Positions 42,720-51,668 of a stretch of 64,000 nucleotides of DNA are shown piece after piece (the stretch's first letter is position 1; each line of letters begins with the position of its first letter). The DNA lies in contig JBKJRC010000014.1 of the NCBI GenBank assembly GCA_046594915.1, positions 124,001-188,000 on the forward strand, in the 5' to 3' direction. The notes below the pieces were generated by a model, which saw only the letters and a list, made by a program, of their open reading frames with translations, was not told where the DNA came from and ran no database searches. Source of the DNA: Methylotenera_A sp046594915 (GTDB lineage: Bacteria > Pseudomonadota > Gammaproteobacteria > Burkholderiales > Methylophilaceae). The translations under genes were made by a program, and so were the position numbers.

Positions 42720-42985
42720 AAGGTGAGACTTTTAGTGCAGATGCTATTAACAAAGGTGAGACATATAGTGCGCTTAATTATGTAAATAATTATGGCTTAA
42801 TTCTGGCCTAAATGAGGCATGCCGTATCAAAAAACTGAAAGTAAGACTTTTTCTACAGCCATTTTTTCTAAAAGTGAGACTTTTAGTGCGATTGTTAACT
42901 AGATAGGTGAAATTATCAGTGCTACTAAAAATTAAAGGTGAGACTTTTCGTACAGATATTCCAGCTAAGGTGAGACTTTTAAAAC
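42720..42985 (+). repeat. Iteron-like array, consensus AAGGTGAGACTTTTAGTGC
   Basis: Seven recognisable copies start at 42720, 42753, 42839, 42872, 42904, 42935 and 42967, with a degenerate one near 42809. Spacing is 31-33 bp except around the degenerate copy. All have the same orientation. The ~32-bp spacing puts copies on one face of the helix (three turns). Such arrays bind initiator or regulator proteins in plasmids. Related single motifs occur at 40421 and, on the opposite strand, near 56941-56960. Confidence 0.85.
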
Positions 42986-43045
42986 ACCTCTTATTGCGCA
43001 GGTTAAAGGTTTAGTGTTCTTATATGCACAGAAAGAATTAATCAA

Positions 43046-43280
43046 ATGATACTCTTTTAAGATTTTGATGGCGTCTTGCACCCAAAAGAGGTTTTCCGCC
43101 CCAGAAACAAGCCTTTAAAACTTCGTGGTGAAGGAAGCCTTTTTATGTATGCTGGCGATCGATGATTTGCATTCAGGCCAAGAAATTGAAAAATGGCCGG
43201 TGAATATGCTTAATCACTTAGTTTTAACAGATGGTGTTAAGGGCTTAGGTTGCATTGATGCGCAGCAAGTATTAATCATC
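43046..43280 (+). pseudogene. Decayed HAD phosphatase, fifth copy
   Basis: The DNA matches HAD copy 4 (40462) from its start codon, but codon 5 is TAA where copy 4 has TTA. After LRGEGSLFM the sequence jumps over about 260 bp to the AIDDLHSGQEIEKWP block, which is out of frame. Similarity ends near GCIDAQQVL, where it meets the 3' end of a small opposite-strand gene. A point nonsense mutation, an internal deletion and a lost C-terminus make it nonfunctional. It sits 61 bp after the iteron-like array. Confidence 0.85.
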
Positions 43281-43466
43281 CTCTATAACGTCGTCGTCAA
43301 CAATAAGCGATTTCTTTCGTTTTTCCGCCGACTCTTTAACCAGCTCTTCCATATTTTGCCCACTTACACCAAGATTTAAACCGGCTTGAAAAACCACGTC
43401 GTAGCTAATTTCGCTTTTTTGAGCGCATTCCAAATACTTTTTAACCATTTGATTTATTTCATTCAT
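43272..43466 (-). CDS. Hypothetical 64-residue acidic-tailed protein
   Basis: Starts MNEINQMVKKYLECAQKSE and ends with an acidic tail DDDVIEDD. It is preceded by a good ribosome-binding site (GGAG 8 nt before ATG). It is predicted helical and has no recognised motif. Its 3' end touches the decayed HAD copy on the other strand, so its last codons may have been created by that junction. Function unknown. Confidence 0.5.
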   Translation of the reverse strand: MNEINQMVKKYLECAQKSEISYDVVFQAGLNLGVSGQNMEELVKESAEKRKKSLIVDDDVIEDD

Positions 43467-43748
43467 ATCTTACACTCCAAAAAAGTGCACCCTTAGGTGA
43501 CCTGTTTGATTTTAATGACTAATGAATCTCTACAAGATTCATAACACTATCCCCTGCACTTTAGTCATCAGCTATGAGTTTAATCGTCACAACGCATAAT
43601 ACTTCCACATGTAACAAATCCTGTTTTTAGTTGCTTAACGTTATCAGCTACAACCAGCTGGGCGGGTATTTATATTCTTCAAATTTTAAATGCTTTAATC
43701 CTAAATCTTTATATATGTAATTATGTAAGTTATATGGCTAGCAACACT

Positions 43749-44432
43749 TTAAAATTTGCGTTCACGGTATTGAAATGGGTCTTCGTTTAGGTTGATTAGA
43801 ATTTGATCAGCAAGTCTGCGTGATAAATTATTAACATCACTCGGAATTTCTTTTAAATCAGGTCTGTTGAGTTTTGCCGCGGCATTCATTTCAATGACTG
43901 GGGGTAGCATCATTTGTCTATGTTCATCTGTGAACATTTGATTAAAAAGCTTTTCGGTGCTGTCACGAGAAAATGGATTCGTAGGATATTTTGATGGAAG
44001 CAGCCTGACAAGTTCGAAATCTTCTTCAGATAAATTCACGCGCAAGTTTTCAACATCGGCAATTGCTACTTCGATGTCCTCATATGCTGTAAGAAATGGT
44101 ATTAACACCAAGCTTGAGCTCTTTGCTAACTCAACGTCGAACTGGCTGCGGCTGGCGCCGCCATCAATGACAACCAGTGAGGTAACTTTAATCTCTACAT
44201 TAAAGAAGTGATCCAAAAGCGCATTTAATGCCTCATCCGATTTAGCAGAAAATGTATCATAAATACGTTTTTCATCGTTTCTAACGTTACGTCTGGCGTC
44301 GCTCGTGGCAAGGATAGATGAAAACTTGCGAAGACCTAAGCCCTGGCAAAGCATGTGCGATGTTAATGTTTTTGCAGATCCGCCTTTAGACCCTCCGATG
44401 CTTACGACATGTTTATTTAAAGTTGGACTCAT
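43749..44432 (-). CDS. ParA/MinD-like P-loop ATPase
   Basis: A 227-residue deviant-Walker ATPase. Walker A is GGSKGGSAKTLTS (KGGxxKT form) and Walker B is LVVIDGGASRSQFD. Its size fits type Ib plasmid partition ATPases or relaxase-linked ParA homologues. It overlaps the upstream ribbon-helix-helix gene by ATGA, so the two form one operon. ParA proteins move plasmid DNA or position conjugation proteins by ATP-dependent DNA binding. Repeats upstream of the operon (44931-45160) could be the centromere. Confidence 0.85.
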   Translation of the reverse strand: MSPTLNKHVVSIGGSKGGSAKTLTSHMLCQGLGLRKFSSILATSDARRNVRNDEKRIYDTFSAKSDEALNALLDHFFNVEIKVTSLVVIDGGASRSQFDVELAKSSSLVLIPFLTAYEDIEVAIADVENLRVNLSEEDFELVRLLPSKYPTNPFSRDSTEKLFNQMFTDEHRQMMLPPVIEMNAAAKLNRPDLKEIPSDVNNLSRRLADQILINLNEDPFQYRERKF

Positions 44433-44776
44433 GCTGCACTCCTTTTATGTTTTTTTATTCCATCGCTGATAAAACGAGAAATTATTGACTGAACGCTAAC
44501 TACCTTTTCTTCTTCAAGAGTAGTTTCTGAAGAAATCTTAACTAGTTCAGCGTAGACGGCTTTATCTAGACGCATCGTTAACATCGTTTTTTCGCCTAAA
44601 AGTTCTTTGATGGCTTTTTTCTTAGAGGGCTTTATAGTTTTTTGGACTTTAGATGGATCATTATCAGAAGTTTTAATTTTTTTCTTAACAGAATCTACAA
44701 TCGCAGCTTGTTGAGCTGCGAAAGGCGCTATAGAAGGCTTTACGCCAATACCGGGTTTTAAAGAATTTTTAAACAT
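44429..44776 (-). CDS. Ribbon-helix-helix DNA-binding protein
   Basis: A 115-residue protein. The basic, flexible N-terminal half (about residues 1-60, many Lys) precedes a C-terminal ribbon-helix-helix domain (MLTMRLDKAVYAELVKISSE...VSVQSIISRFI). The layout matches small ParB/ParG-like centromere-binding proteins that pair with type Ib ParA. It is first in the operon with the ParA-like gene. A 12-bp palindrome 35 bp upstream is a likely operator and recurs before the mobilisation operon. Confidence 0.8.
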   Translation of the reverse strand: MFKNSLKPGIGVKPSIAPFAAQQAAIVDSVKKKIKTSDNDPSKVQKTIKPSKKKAIKELLGEKTMLTMRLDKAVYAELVKISSETTLEEEKVVSVQSIISRFISDGIKKHKRSAA

Positions 44777-44802
44777 ATGCTAGTGCCTTATAATTTATAT
44801 AA

Positions 44803-44822
44803 AATGCTATATGTAATTACAT
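44803..44822. promoter_or_regulatory. Operator-like motif before the RHH/ParA operon
   Basis: AATGCTATATGTAATTACAT contains the perfect palindrome ATGTAATTACAT (44811-44822). The same 20-mer with one change occurs at 46558-46577, before the mobilisation operon. A related ATGTAATTATGT is at 43715, downstream of the ParA-like gene. Likely bound by the RHH protein (inference). Confidence 0.65.
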
Positions 44823-44930
44823 TAAAACAATTAAATCATGATGTCAATTTATTTTGATATACGTTGTCTAGTAAACTTTGAATTTTGATTTTGATAAAAC
44901 AAAATATTTTGAAATCAAGAAAACAAAAAA

Positions 44931-45160
44931 TCATGACATCATTCAATCAAAATTTTATGAAATCGTTTGAATGAGTGTGTAGATCTTATGGAATTGACAA
45001 CATGAAATGTTGGCGCACTAAACTTTTAAGTTTTAGTAAATGACAGCTCTAAATATTGACATCATGAGTACATGACAAGATTAAATTTTGACATCATGAA
45101 TACACGACAACATTAATTTAAGATTTTATGAAATCATGACAACATGTGCTCATGATTTTT
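44931..45160. repeat. Centromere-like repeats, TTGACATCATGA type
   Basis: Two 30-bp direct repeats start at 45055 and 45088 (33 bp apart) with core TTGACATCATGA-TACA-GACAA-ATTAA. Further partial copies of TGACAWCATGA lie near 44934, 44994 and 45137. They stand upstream of the RHH/ParA operon, where type Ib partition systems keep their centromere. From 45161 to 45647 I see no gene and no further clear repeat. Confidence 0.6.
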
Positions 45161-45647
45161 TAAGTTAGTCTGATAAAAATTTTATTTTTAATTTCATTAT
45201 CGTACTTAGTACATGATTTTATGCTTTCCCTTCTTTATTAGTGCAATGTCATTAGCCAATCTTGCCAACTCACTAATTTGCACTTTCATTTTCCTCAACA
45301 AGGAAAAGCTTAAAACTGACTTTTTAACTTGCGTGAATAAGGAGTTTACGAATGAGGCACCAGGTTCAATTCTGTTATCTAAAAGTTAAACAGTTGTAAT
45401 CAAAAAGTTATCATATGAATTTAGATATTATTTCGAATATTATTTAGTAACATAGAAATTTCCTGAATTATCCTAAAATCAAGTTAATTCAAATTACTAA
45501 GAATAAATTCACATTTTAAATTACCAATTTTTTAGTATTGGTATATCAATACACTCTCTATTTATGCGGCTGAAAACTCACACAGGTGTCTAGGGCAAGT
45601 TATAGTGGGCTGACCTATGACTGATAAATCTTAACCCTAGAAAAACT

Positions 45648-46298
45648 TCTGTAGACGTCTCACAGTAAGTTTAATCGTTAGTAACTGGAAAATAACCCAT
45701 TATGTAGACATGCACTCTAGTTTGGATTTTATGGAAAGAATTCTTAAGACATACGCATGCGCACATGGATAACCATCCTGTAGATATACACTTAAGTGAA
45801 CCTTCATCCTTTATTAAGTACACTTTTGGAATAAGAATAATCGAATTTCATGCCTAATTTTCACTTTATGATCATAAAACCGTATTTGGTATACGTTTTA
45901 TTGATATCAAAATTGCGCCTGTAAACATGCACCTAACAAAGTCCAATCAATCGTCATGTGCCTTTTTTGGGAGCATAGCGTCCTGTAGACGTTCACTTAT
46001 AACCTTATTTTATCCTGTAAACGTACACCTTTCCTGCGGCTAATTGGTCTGCAGACCTTCAATCTGGAGTTTTTTCATCCTGTAAACGTTCACTTTTGGC
46101 GTTAAACAGTGAAAAACAAGCAGAACATATAAACTTTATGATCAAAAAAATGCTCAAGCATAAACATTTGGCGGGCCAATATCCTGTCCTGTAGATATTC
46201 ACCTATCATGGTTTAATCAATAGGTATGGGCCTTTGAAGGTAGGTAAGCATACTGCAGACCGACAATAACTACCCTTTCATCCTTTAAAAGCACATCT
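45648..46298 (+). repeat. Iteron-like array, consensus TCCTGTAGACGTTCACTT, in a 270-bp higher-order repeat
   Basis: Twelve copies of variable quality begin near 45648, 45701, 45776, 45807, 45917, 45981, 46013, 46047, 46078, 46187, 46250 and 46281, all in one orientation. Most distances are close to multiples of 10.5 bp. The offset pattern 0, 31, 141, 205, 237 from 45776 is repeated almost exactly from 46047 (0, 31, 140, 203, 234). Intervening sequence is also related (CTTTATGATCA at 45864 and 46134). The block is a degenerate tandem duplication of about 270 bp. It contains no gene. Confidence 0.85.
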
Positions 46299-46485
46299 TC
46301 AGCATAACTGAGTCAGCATTTAGATCTTGGTAGAAACATTCTAATTAGCTATCTGTGCTTCGACTCGACTTGATGTTGTAATCTTCAACGTGTGGCCGAT
46401 AGTCACTTAGTAGACTTTTGTTTGCACAATTTGAATGTAGATTTTTACTTTTAAGCCCAACTAAGTTTCTTTTACCACACCCCAC

Positions 46486-46527
46486 GCACCTTCGGTGAAC
46501 GCTAAGGGTGCTTCACAGCCTTAAGGC
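46486..46527. other. Candidate oriT hairpin region
   Basis: A GC-rich patch in AT-rich surroundings contains GCACCTTCGGTG (hairpin), a GCACC...GGTGC inverted pair (46486-46490 with 46507-46511) and the palindrome GCCTTAAGGC (46518-46527). It lies 120 bp before the RHH-relaxase operon, the usual place for an origin of transfer. No nic sequence could be recognised. Confidence 0.35.
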
Positions 46528-46557
46528 CACATTAAATATAAGGGTTTAACGTTTACT

Positions 46558-46577
46558 AATGCTATATGTAATTGCAT
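46558..46577. promoter_or_regulatory. Operator-like motif before the mobilisation operon
   Basis: AATGCTATATGTAATTGCAT is identical at 19 of 20 positions to the motif at 44803-44822. It abuts the -35 element at 46579, so a bound protein would affect the mobilisation promoter. Confidence 0.65.
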
Positions 46578-46578
46578 A

Positions 46579-46607
46579 TTGACGTAATCATAAGATAATG
46601 TTAATAT
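46579..46607 (+). promoter_or_regulatory. Sigma-70-like promoter of the mobilisation operon
   Basis: TTGACG, a 17-bp spacer and TAATAT (46602-46607) lie 40 bp before the first gene of the RHH-relaxase-primase operon. Confidence 0.7.
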
Positions 46608-46646
46608 GTTTGATAATAAAGCATAGCGTATAAAGGTGTACTTGGT

Positions 46647-47213
46647 ATGAAAAAGGCTAAAAAAGGGTCAGAGGAAGCTCTAACTAGAAATGTTGGAATT
46701 AAGTTAAGTGATCAAGATCGCGAAAATTTAATGCGTTTAGCAAATGAAGAAGATTTAACAATTACTAAATTTATCCGAAACGCCATTGCTGAAAAAATTA
46801 AAGGTGTTGAGCTTTCTGAAAAATTTCAAAAATTGATAAACGATGGAATTTATCAAATTAATGAAACAGCTCGCGCCAATAAAATCAATCAAGAAATTCT
46901 GAATACATTGAATAAATTAGTTGAGAAAGTTGCATTAAAAAGCGACTTTGAAGAACACAAAAATGAAGTGCTGGCTAATATCAATTCACTTAATAATCAA
47001 TTTATAGAAATGGGAAGCAGTTATACAAAATTGATTACCTACTCTAAAGAATCCATTAAAACCAGTGAATCAAAAGAAATAGAAGAATTAAATGGGATTA
47101 AAAAAAGCCAATTTATATCTGAATATTTAATCGGAAAAATAACTGAAAGACTTCAAATTCCTGTAAATAAAGATGAAATTAATGCTGCAATTAACAAGCA
47201 AATTTCCTATTAA
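46647..47213 (+). CDS. RHH/coiled-coil mobilisation accessory protein
   Basis: A 188-residue protein. The N-terminal part (LTRNVGIKLSDQDRENLMRLANEEDLTITKFIRNAI) resembles a ribbon-helix-helix DNA-binding domain, as in relaxosome accessory proteins. A long coiled-coil region follows (about residues 60-150), then a lysine-rich tail. It is encoded 82 bp before the MobF relaxase and probably binds oriT to recruit it. The family is too divergent to name. Confidence 0.7.
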   Translation: MKKAKKGSEEALTRNVGIKLSDQDRENLMRLANEEDLTITKFIRNAIAEKIKGVELSEKFQKLINDGIYQINETARANKINQEILNTLNKLVEKVALKSDFEEHKNEVLANINSLNNQFIEMGSSYTKLITYSKESIKTSESKEIEELNGIKKSQFISEYLIGKITERLQIPVNKDEINAAINKQISY

Positions 47214-47295
47214 AAAAACACCAAATTACATCAATAAATTTGCATAAATAGTGGATTTTAATACTTTAGAAAAGCAAAAATAATGGGTAAATTAT

Positions 47296-50295
47296 ATGAC
47301 AATGAGCTATAAAAAAATGGGAAATGGTGGCGCAGCTGGTAACTATTACATCAGCAGCTCTGGTCAAAATTCAACCTTAAGAGGTGTTGACGACTACTAC
47401 ACGCAAGCAGTTGGTTCAGAGCCATGCGGCGTATTTAACGATTTTAGCGGAGCACTTAAACAGTTTGGAATTAACCACTGCGATGAAGTTAGTGTTAATG
47501 CATTTCAGCTTCTATTAGCTGGCAGAGATCCTATAAACGAGCAACCACTGACTGAAACAGTTGATGAAAAGCATGTAAGCGGTTATGACTGCACTAACAG
47601 TGCACCTAAGCCTTTTTCTGCCTTAAGAGCGATCGCCACTTCATTTGGTAATAGTGATTTGGACAAAAGATTACTAAAAATTGCCTCTGACGCCAACCAA
47701 GATTCAATGAAATTTCTTTCACAACACGCCGGCTATTCGCGTCGAGGTAAAGGTGGAGCATCTTTAGAAAAGGTCGACTTAATTTCAGCTCAATGGCAAC
47801 ACTCAACTTCGAGAGCTGCCGATCCTCAGCTGCACTTCCATAATACTATTTTCAATCTTGCCTTTCGAAAATCAGACGAATCCTCAGGAACGATTGAATC
47901 GAAAAATCTTATGCAATGGCAAACTGCGGCAGGTGCAGTATTCCGCGCTAGTTTAGCTACTGGTCTTAAAAAGGAATTTCCTGATATTAATATCATTATT
48001 GATGAGAAAAAGGGCACGTTTTTGATAGAAGGCATCAGCGAAAATTTGGTTAAGTTTTGGTCAAAAAGGAAAAATGAGATAAATGATCAAATGAAAGAGT
48101 CTGGTTTTACTTCGCTGGCTGCAGCTGATCGTATAACCCTCGAAACAAGAAAAAACAAAACTTTTGAAGAAACGCCTACAGAGCTTGAAATTCGATGGAA
48201 ACAAGAAGCTATTAAATATGGTGTTACTGAACAAACAATTAAAGACATCCTAACGGCAAATAACGACCAAATTTTGGGCAACTCGCGAGAAGAAAAAGAG
48301 GCATTTGATAAGCAAAAATTCCAAGTAAAAATGAATTCAATCCCCGGCATGTTAATTGAAAATGAGAGTGTTTTTACAGAGCAGCAACTGTATAGAAAAG
48401 TAGCTGAATTGTCCGCCGGTATTCAAGACTTAGACGGTATTCAATCAACGGTTAACCGTCTCCTGACTAGAAAATCAGAAGAATTAGTAGTAAAGCATAA
48501 TGTTTTGTTAAACGTTAAAGATTTGGGCCAGAGACATGATGAGCGCTATCAGCAAATAACCGCACGTGAAAAGGTGTTAAATGAGCAGCGAGAACAAAAC
48601 TCGGTAATCATTGAAATGGGCGTAAATAAAAAGGGTCAGAAAATTTACACAACCATTGCTCATATTCAAATTGAAGCGGATCTTAAAAAACGTTCCCGTG
48701 AAATGTCGAATGACGGAACTCATGTTATAGACAAGAGAATTATTGCAGATGCTATCAGTAAAAAAGGGACAATAAGCCTTGAACAGGCAGACGCAGTTAG
48801 GTGGGCATTAAGCCCTGGTTCACTAAAAATAATCGAGGGCGGCGCGGGCACTGGTAAGTCTTTTTCATTGGATGTTACTAGAGAGATTTGCGAAGCCAGT
48901 GGATATAACCTTATTGGAATCGCCCTCTCCTGGGACGCCGCAGGCGTTCTAAAATCAAGCGCAAATATTGACTCTGTAGCTATAACAGGATTTTTAGATA
49001 AACTCGAAAAAGGTACATTAAAGCTGACAAAAAGGGATGTCGTTGTGTGCGATGAAAATGGGTTGGTTGGAAGTGTTTACGGTCAAAAAATATTAAAATT
49101 TGTTCAAGAAGCCGGTTCAAAATTAATCATTACTGGGGATTCTCAACAGTTAAATCCCGTGTCTGCAGGTAGTGCTATGAAAATAATGTTGTCAGAAGCC
49201 GGGAGTGCGAAAATAACTGAAATACGTCGCCAAAAACAACAATGCGGACGTGAGATGGTGGCTAATTTCGCAGTTGGCAACTCAAAAAAAGCGTTGACTG
49301 CACTGAAAGACCTTAACAAAATTAAAACCCTAATCGATCGTCAATCAACAATTGATTGTATTTCTTCGGATTTTTACAGCTACTTAAAAAACAATGTTGG
49401 CAAAACTGCGCTCGCAATTTGCGGATCCAATGAAGAAGCGGCACAACTTAATGATTCTATCCGTCAAATGAAACGTAAGGATGGCTTAATTTCTGAGTTT
49501 GATACCGTTATAGCTACGGAGTTTGGTGAGTTACCATTCGCCGTTGGTGACAAGATTATGTTCAGGAAAAATGACAATAAATTGGACATTAAAAATAGGA
49601 AAACGGCAGAAATTCTTAGTATTGATGCCTATGGTGACTGTTTTCAATTACGCGTCAGAATGCATGAAGACGGTCGTGAGTTAACAGTTGACTCTCGGAA
49701 ATTCAAAGGTGAAACCGGCAAATTGGCTCTGCACCATGGCGATGCGGTTACGACCTATTCATCTCAAGGTGCCACCGTTGATGAGACGTTCGTTATGCAT
49801 TCAAACGTCATTGATAGGCGGCTTGCCTACGTTGCTTTCTCGCGACACAAAGATGAGACACACCTTTACGTAGACCAGTCAGCAGTCGTCTCAAAAATGC
49901 AGTCACAATTTAGTGCTGACGAATACGTTACGTGCAAGCCTAATGATCAAGATATTTTTGACTCAATTACAGCGCAGTATCACCAACAAAGCCAAAAAGT
50001 CACTACATTTGATTATTTGAAGGATGATGAGATTGAGAAAATCATTGCTAAGCATGCAACAAAGCCATCTGCTAAGGTTGAATACGATACAAGAGCTGTT
50101 GATGAAATGGCCCAGAAATGGAACGACCTTCTAGAAGACCGTAATGGCAACGTTCCTTTAGTTGAAACAGAGATTTCCAAAGATAAATATATCTCAAAAT
50201 CTTTAGATCCTGCCCGGTTAACTCAAAACAAAGAAGGAATATTCGAAAACGATGATCATGAATTAAACGCTAGAAACTCTGCGAAATTGAGGTAA
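47296..50295 (+). CDS. MobF-family conjugative relaxase-helicase (TraI/TrwC-like)
   Basis: A 999-residue relaxase. The N-terminal tyrosine pairs (Tyr17-Tyr18 and Tyr34-Tyr35), GYDCTNSAPKPFSAL and the metal motif HSTSRAADPQLHFHN (about residues 168-182) define the MobF TrwC domain. The C-terminal half is a superfamily 1 helicase with Walker A EGGAGTGKSFSL (about 513-524), VVCDENGLV (motif II) and TGDSQQLNPV (motif III). It nicks oriT and unwinds the transferred strand. GYDCTNSAPKP is altered from the usual GYDLTFSAPKS. An accessory gene precedes it and a TOPRIM gene follows after 4 bp. Confidence 0.95.
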   Translation: MTMSYKKMGNGGAAGNYYISSSGQNSTLRGVDDYYTQAVGSEPCGVFNDFSGALKQFGINHCDEVSVNAFQLLLAGRDPINEQPLTETVDEKHVSGYDCTNSAPKPFSALRAIATSFGNSDLDKRLLKIASDANQDSMKFLSQHAGYSRRGKGGASLEKVDLISAQWQHSTSRAADPQLHFHNTIFNLAFRKSDESSGTIESKNLMQWQTAAGAVFRASLATGLKKEFPDINIIIDEKKGTFLIEGISENLVKFWSKRKNEINDQMKESGFTSLAAADRITLETRKNKTFEETPTELEIRWKQEAIKYGVTEQTIKDILTANNDQILGNSREEKEAFDKQKFQVKMNSIPGMLIENESVFTEQQLYRKVAELSAGIQDLDGIQSTVNRLLTRKSEELVVKHNVLLNVKDLGQRHDERYQQITAREKVLNEQREQNSVIIEMGVNKKGQKIYTTIAHIQIEADLKKRSREMSNDGTHVIDKRIIADAISKKGTISLEQADAVRWALSPGSLKIIEGGAGTGKSFSLDVTREICEASGYNLIGIALSWDAAGVLKSSANIDSVAITGFLDKLEKGTLKLTKRDVVVCDENGLVGSVYGQKILKFVQEAGSKLIITGDSQQLNPVSAGSAMKIMLSEAGSAKITEIRRQKQQCGREMVANFAVGNSKKALTALKDLNKIKTLIDRQSTIDCISSDFYSYLKNNVGKTALAICGSNEEAAQLNDSIRQMKRKDGLISEFDTVIATEFGELPFAVGDKIMFRKNDNKLDIKNRKTAEILSIDAYGDCFQLRVRMHEDGRELTVDSRKFKGETGKLALHHGDAVTTYSSQGATVDETFVMHSNVIDRRLAYVAFSRHKDETHLYVDQSAVVSKMQSQFSADEYVTCKPNDQDIFDSITAQYHQQSQKVTTFDYLKDDEIEKIIAKHATKPSAKVEYDTRAVDEMAQKWNDLLEDRNGNVPLVETEISKDKYISKSLDPARLTQNKEGIFENDDHELNARNSAKLR

Positions 50296-50299
50296 ACAT

Positions 50300-51412
50300 A
50301 TGGCTGGTCTTCCAAGGGAGTATTTTAGAAAATTAAAAGGTGAAGTGAAATATGAGCGATATAAAGCTGCGTGTCGTATTGACCTGAAAGCATACTTGGA
50401 AAGTCTAGACTATCACATCGAGAGAGTATCTACTAAGGATGATTATGTGTTAAAAAAATCACCCCTAGGTAAAATAAGATTAAAAATGGCCGAGGTTTGG
50501 CTTTGTTTTGTCGATGTTCAACCCATGAACGCTGTTCAACTAGTAGAAAGACTCAAAGGTTGCACAAAAACACAAGCGGTTGATCATATTTTAGGTAAGT
50601 GTGATGTCAATCCATCAATTAAAGATAACTCATATGCGATTGGAAAAGCCGAAGAAAAGCAGAAAAAACATTTAGATGAACTACCTGAACCTACTGCTGC
50701 CCATATAAACGCAGGCGTCGATTATTTAAAAACGCGTGGTATAGAACGCTCTACCTTTGAAATGTTGCGTGCTGCTGGCAATGCACAATATACAAGGGAT
50801 GGTCTATGTTTTATTGGCAGAAAACCTAACGGATCCCCAGGATTACAGGAGACCCGACTTATTAATCCAAAGCCAGACAAGAATAATCAAGATAAATTAA
50901 AAAAACATTCAGTCAGTAATGGCAGCAAGCGAACATATGCGATCACGATACTTGGCACTAATAAAGAAGTGGTTGAAATTGTTGAGGGAAATTTTGACGC
51001 GATGGCACTTTATGAGATGAACAAGCGAAATCTGGCCGCAAATAATCAACCGATAATTATTATAAGTGGCGGAAAAGACACTACTAGATTTCTTGAAAAT
51101 TCCGCCATTATTGAATTGTTGAAAAATGCGTCATTAATAAAATGCTATGGCGATAATGAGGTGGTTGATAAAAAAGATTTTGATAGTACCGCAGAACATA
51201 TGGATGCATTAATTAAGAAGCAAGCAATTTCTGATTTGGCGCATCTTAAAAGAATTGAACAAATTAAGTTAATCAACCAATTTGCTACTGTTGAGTACCA
51301 TAAGCCACCTCTGCCACATCATGATTTAGCCGAACTCAACCATAAAATAAAAAATGAGTTAATGAAAACAGGCTTACCAAAGCCAACGACGGTAAAAAAA
51401 TTCAAATTTTAA
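50300..51412 (+). CDS. TOPRIM/DUF3991 primase-like protein
   Basis: A 370-residue protein with an N-terminal DUF3991-like region (about residues 25-110) and a TOPRIM domain (about 215-300). The TOPRIM metal residues are visible in VEIVEGNFDAMALYE and in IKCYGDNE. Proteins of this layout are common beside relaxases on plasmids and integrative elements and may prime DNA in the recipient. It follows the relaxase by 4 bp and ends the operon. A DNA-primase zinc finger is absent. Confidence 0.85.
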   Translation: MAGLPREYFRKLKGEVKYERYKAACRIDLKAYLESLDYHIERVSTKDDYVLKKSPLGKIRLKMAEVWLCFVDVQPMNAVQLVERLKGCTKTQAVDHILGKCDVNPSIKDNSYAIGKAEEKQKKHLDELPEPTAAHINAGVDYLKTRGIERSTFEMLRAAGNAQYTRDGLCFIGRKPNGSPGLQETRLINPKPDKNNQDKLKKHSVSNGSKRTYAITILGTNKEVVEIVEGNFDAMALYEMNKRNLAANNQPIIIISGGKDTTRFLENSAIIELLKNASLIKCYGDNEVVDKKDFDSTAEHMDALIKKQAISDLAHLKRIEQIKLINQFATVEYHKPPLPHHDLAELNHKIKNELMKTGLPKPTTVKKFKF

Positions 51413-51668
51413 ACGTAACCATAAATTTGCTCATGTTTATTTTGGTTCCTTCAAAATAATAAAAGCAACTATTAATCAATTAATTTTATAACGATTAATG
51501 TGTATGCCTCTCCTTTAATGCTTTAGTTATATAAAATTATTAATGGCAGTTTTACGGCCCAAAGCGGGCATTTAACGTTTAAGAGATAGGCTTAATACAT
51601 CTTGCTGTGGCAAGTCCTTTCGTTTAAAGGATAAGGCGTCTCCGTGAGTCGCGCCTTGGTTGCTCAGG

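Noticed and set aside
43522..43542. Terminator after the ParA-like gene
   Set aside because: ATGAATCT-CTACA-AGATTCAT is a perfect hairpin, but there is no T-run on either strand and it lies over 200 bp from the gene end.
42720..46298. CRISPR array
   Set aside because: The repeats are degenerate, repeat-to-repeat distances vary, intervals of 13-15 bp are too short for spacers in the first array, and no cas gene is present.
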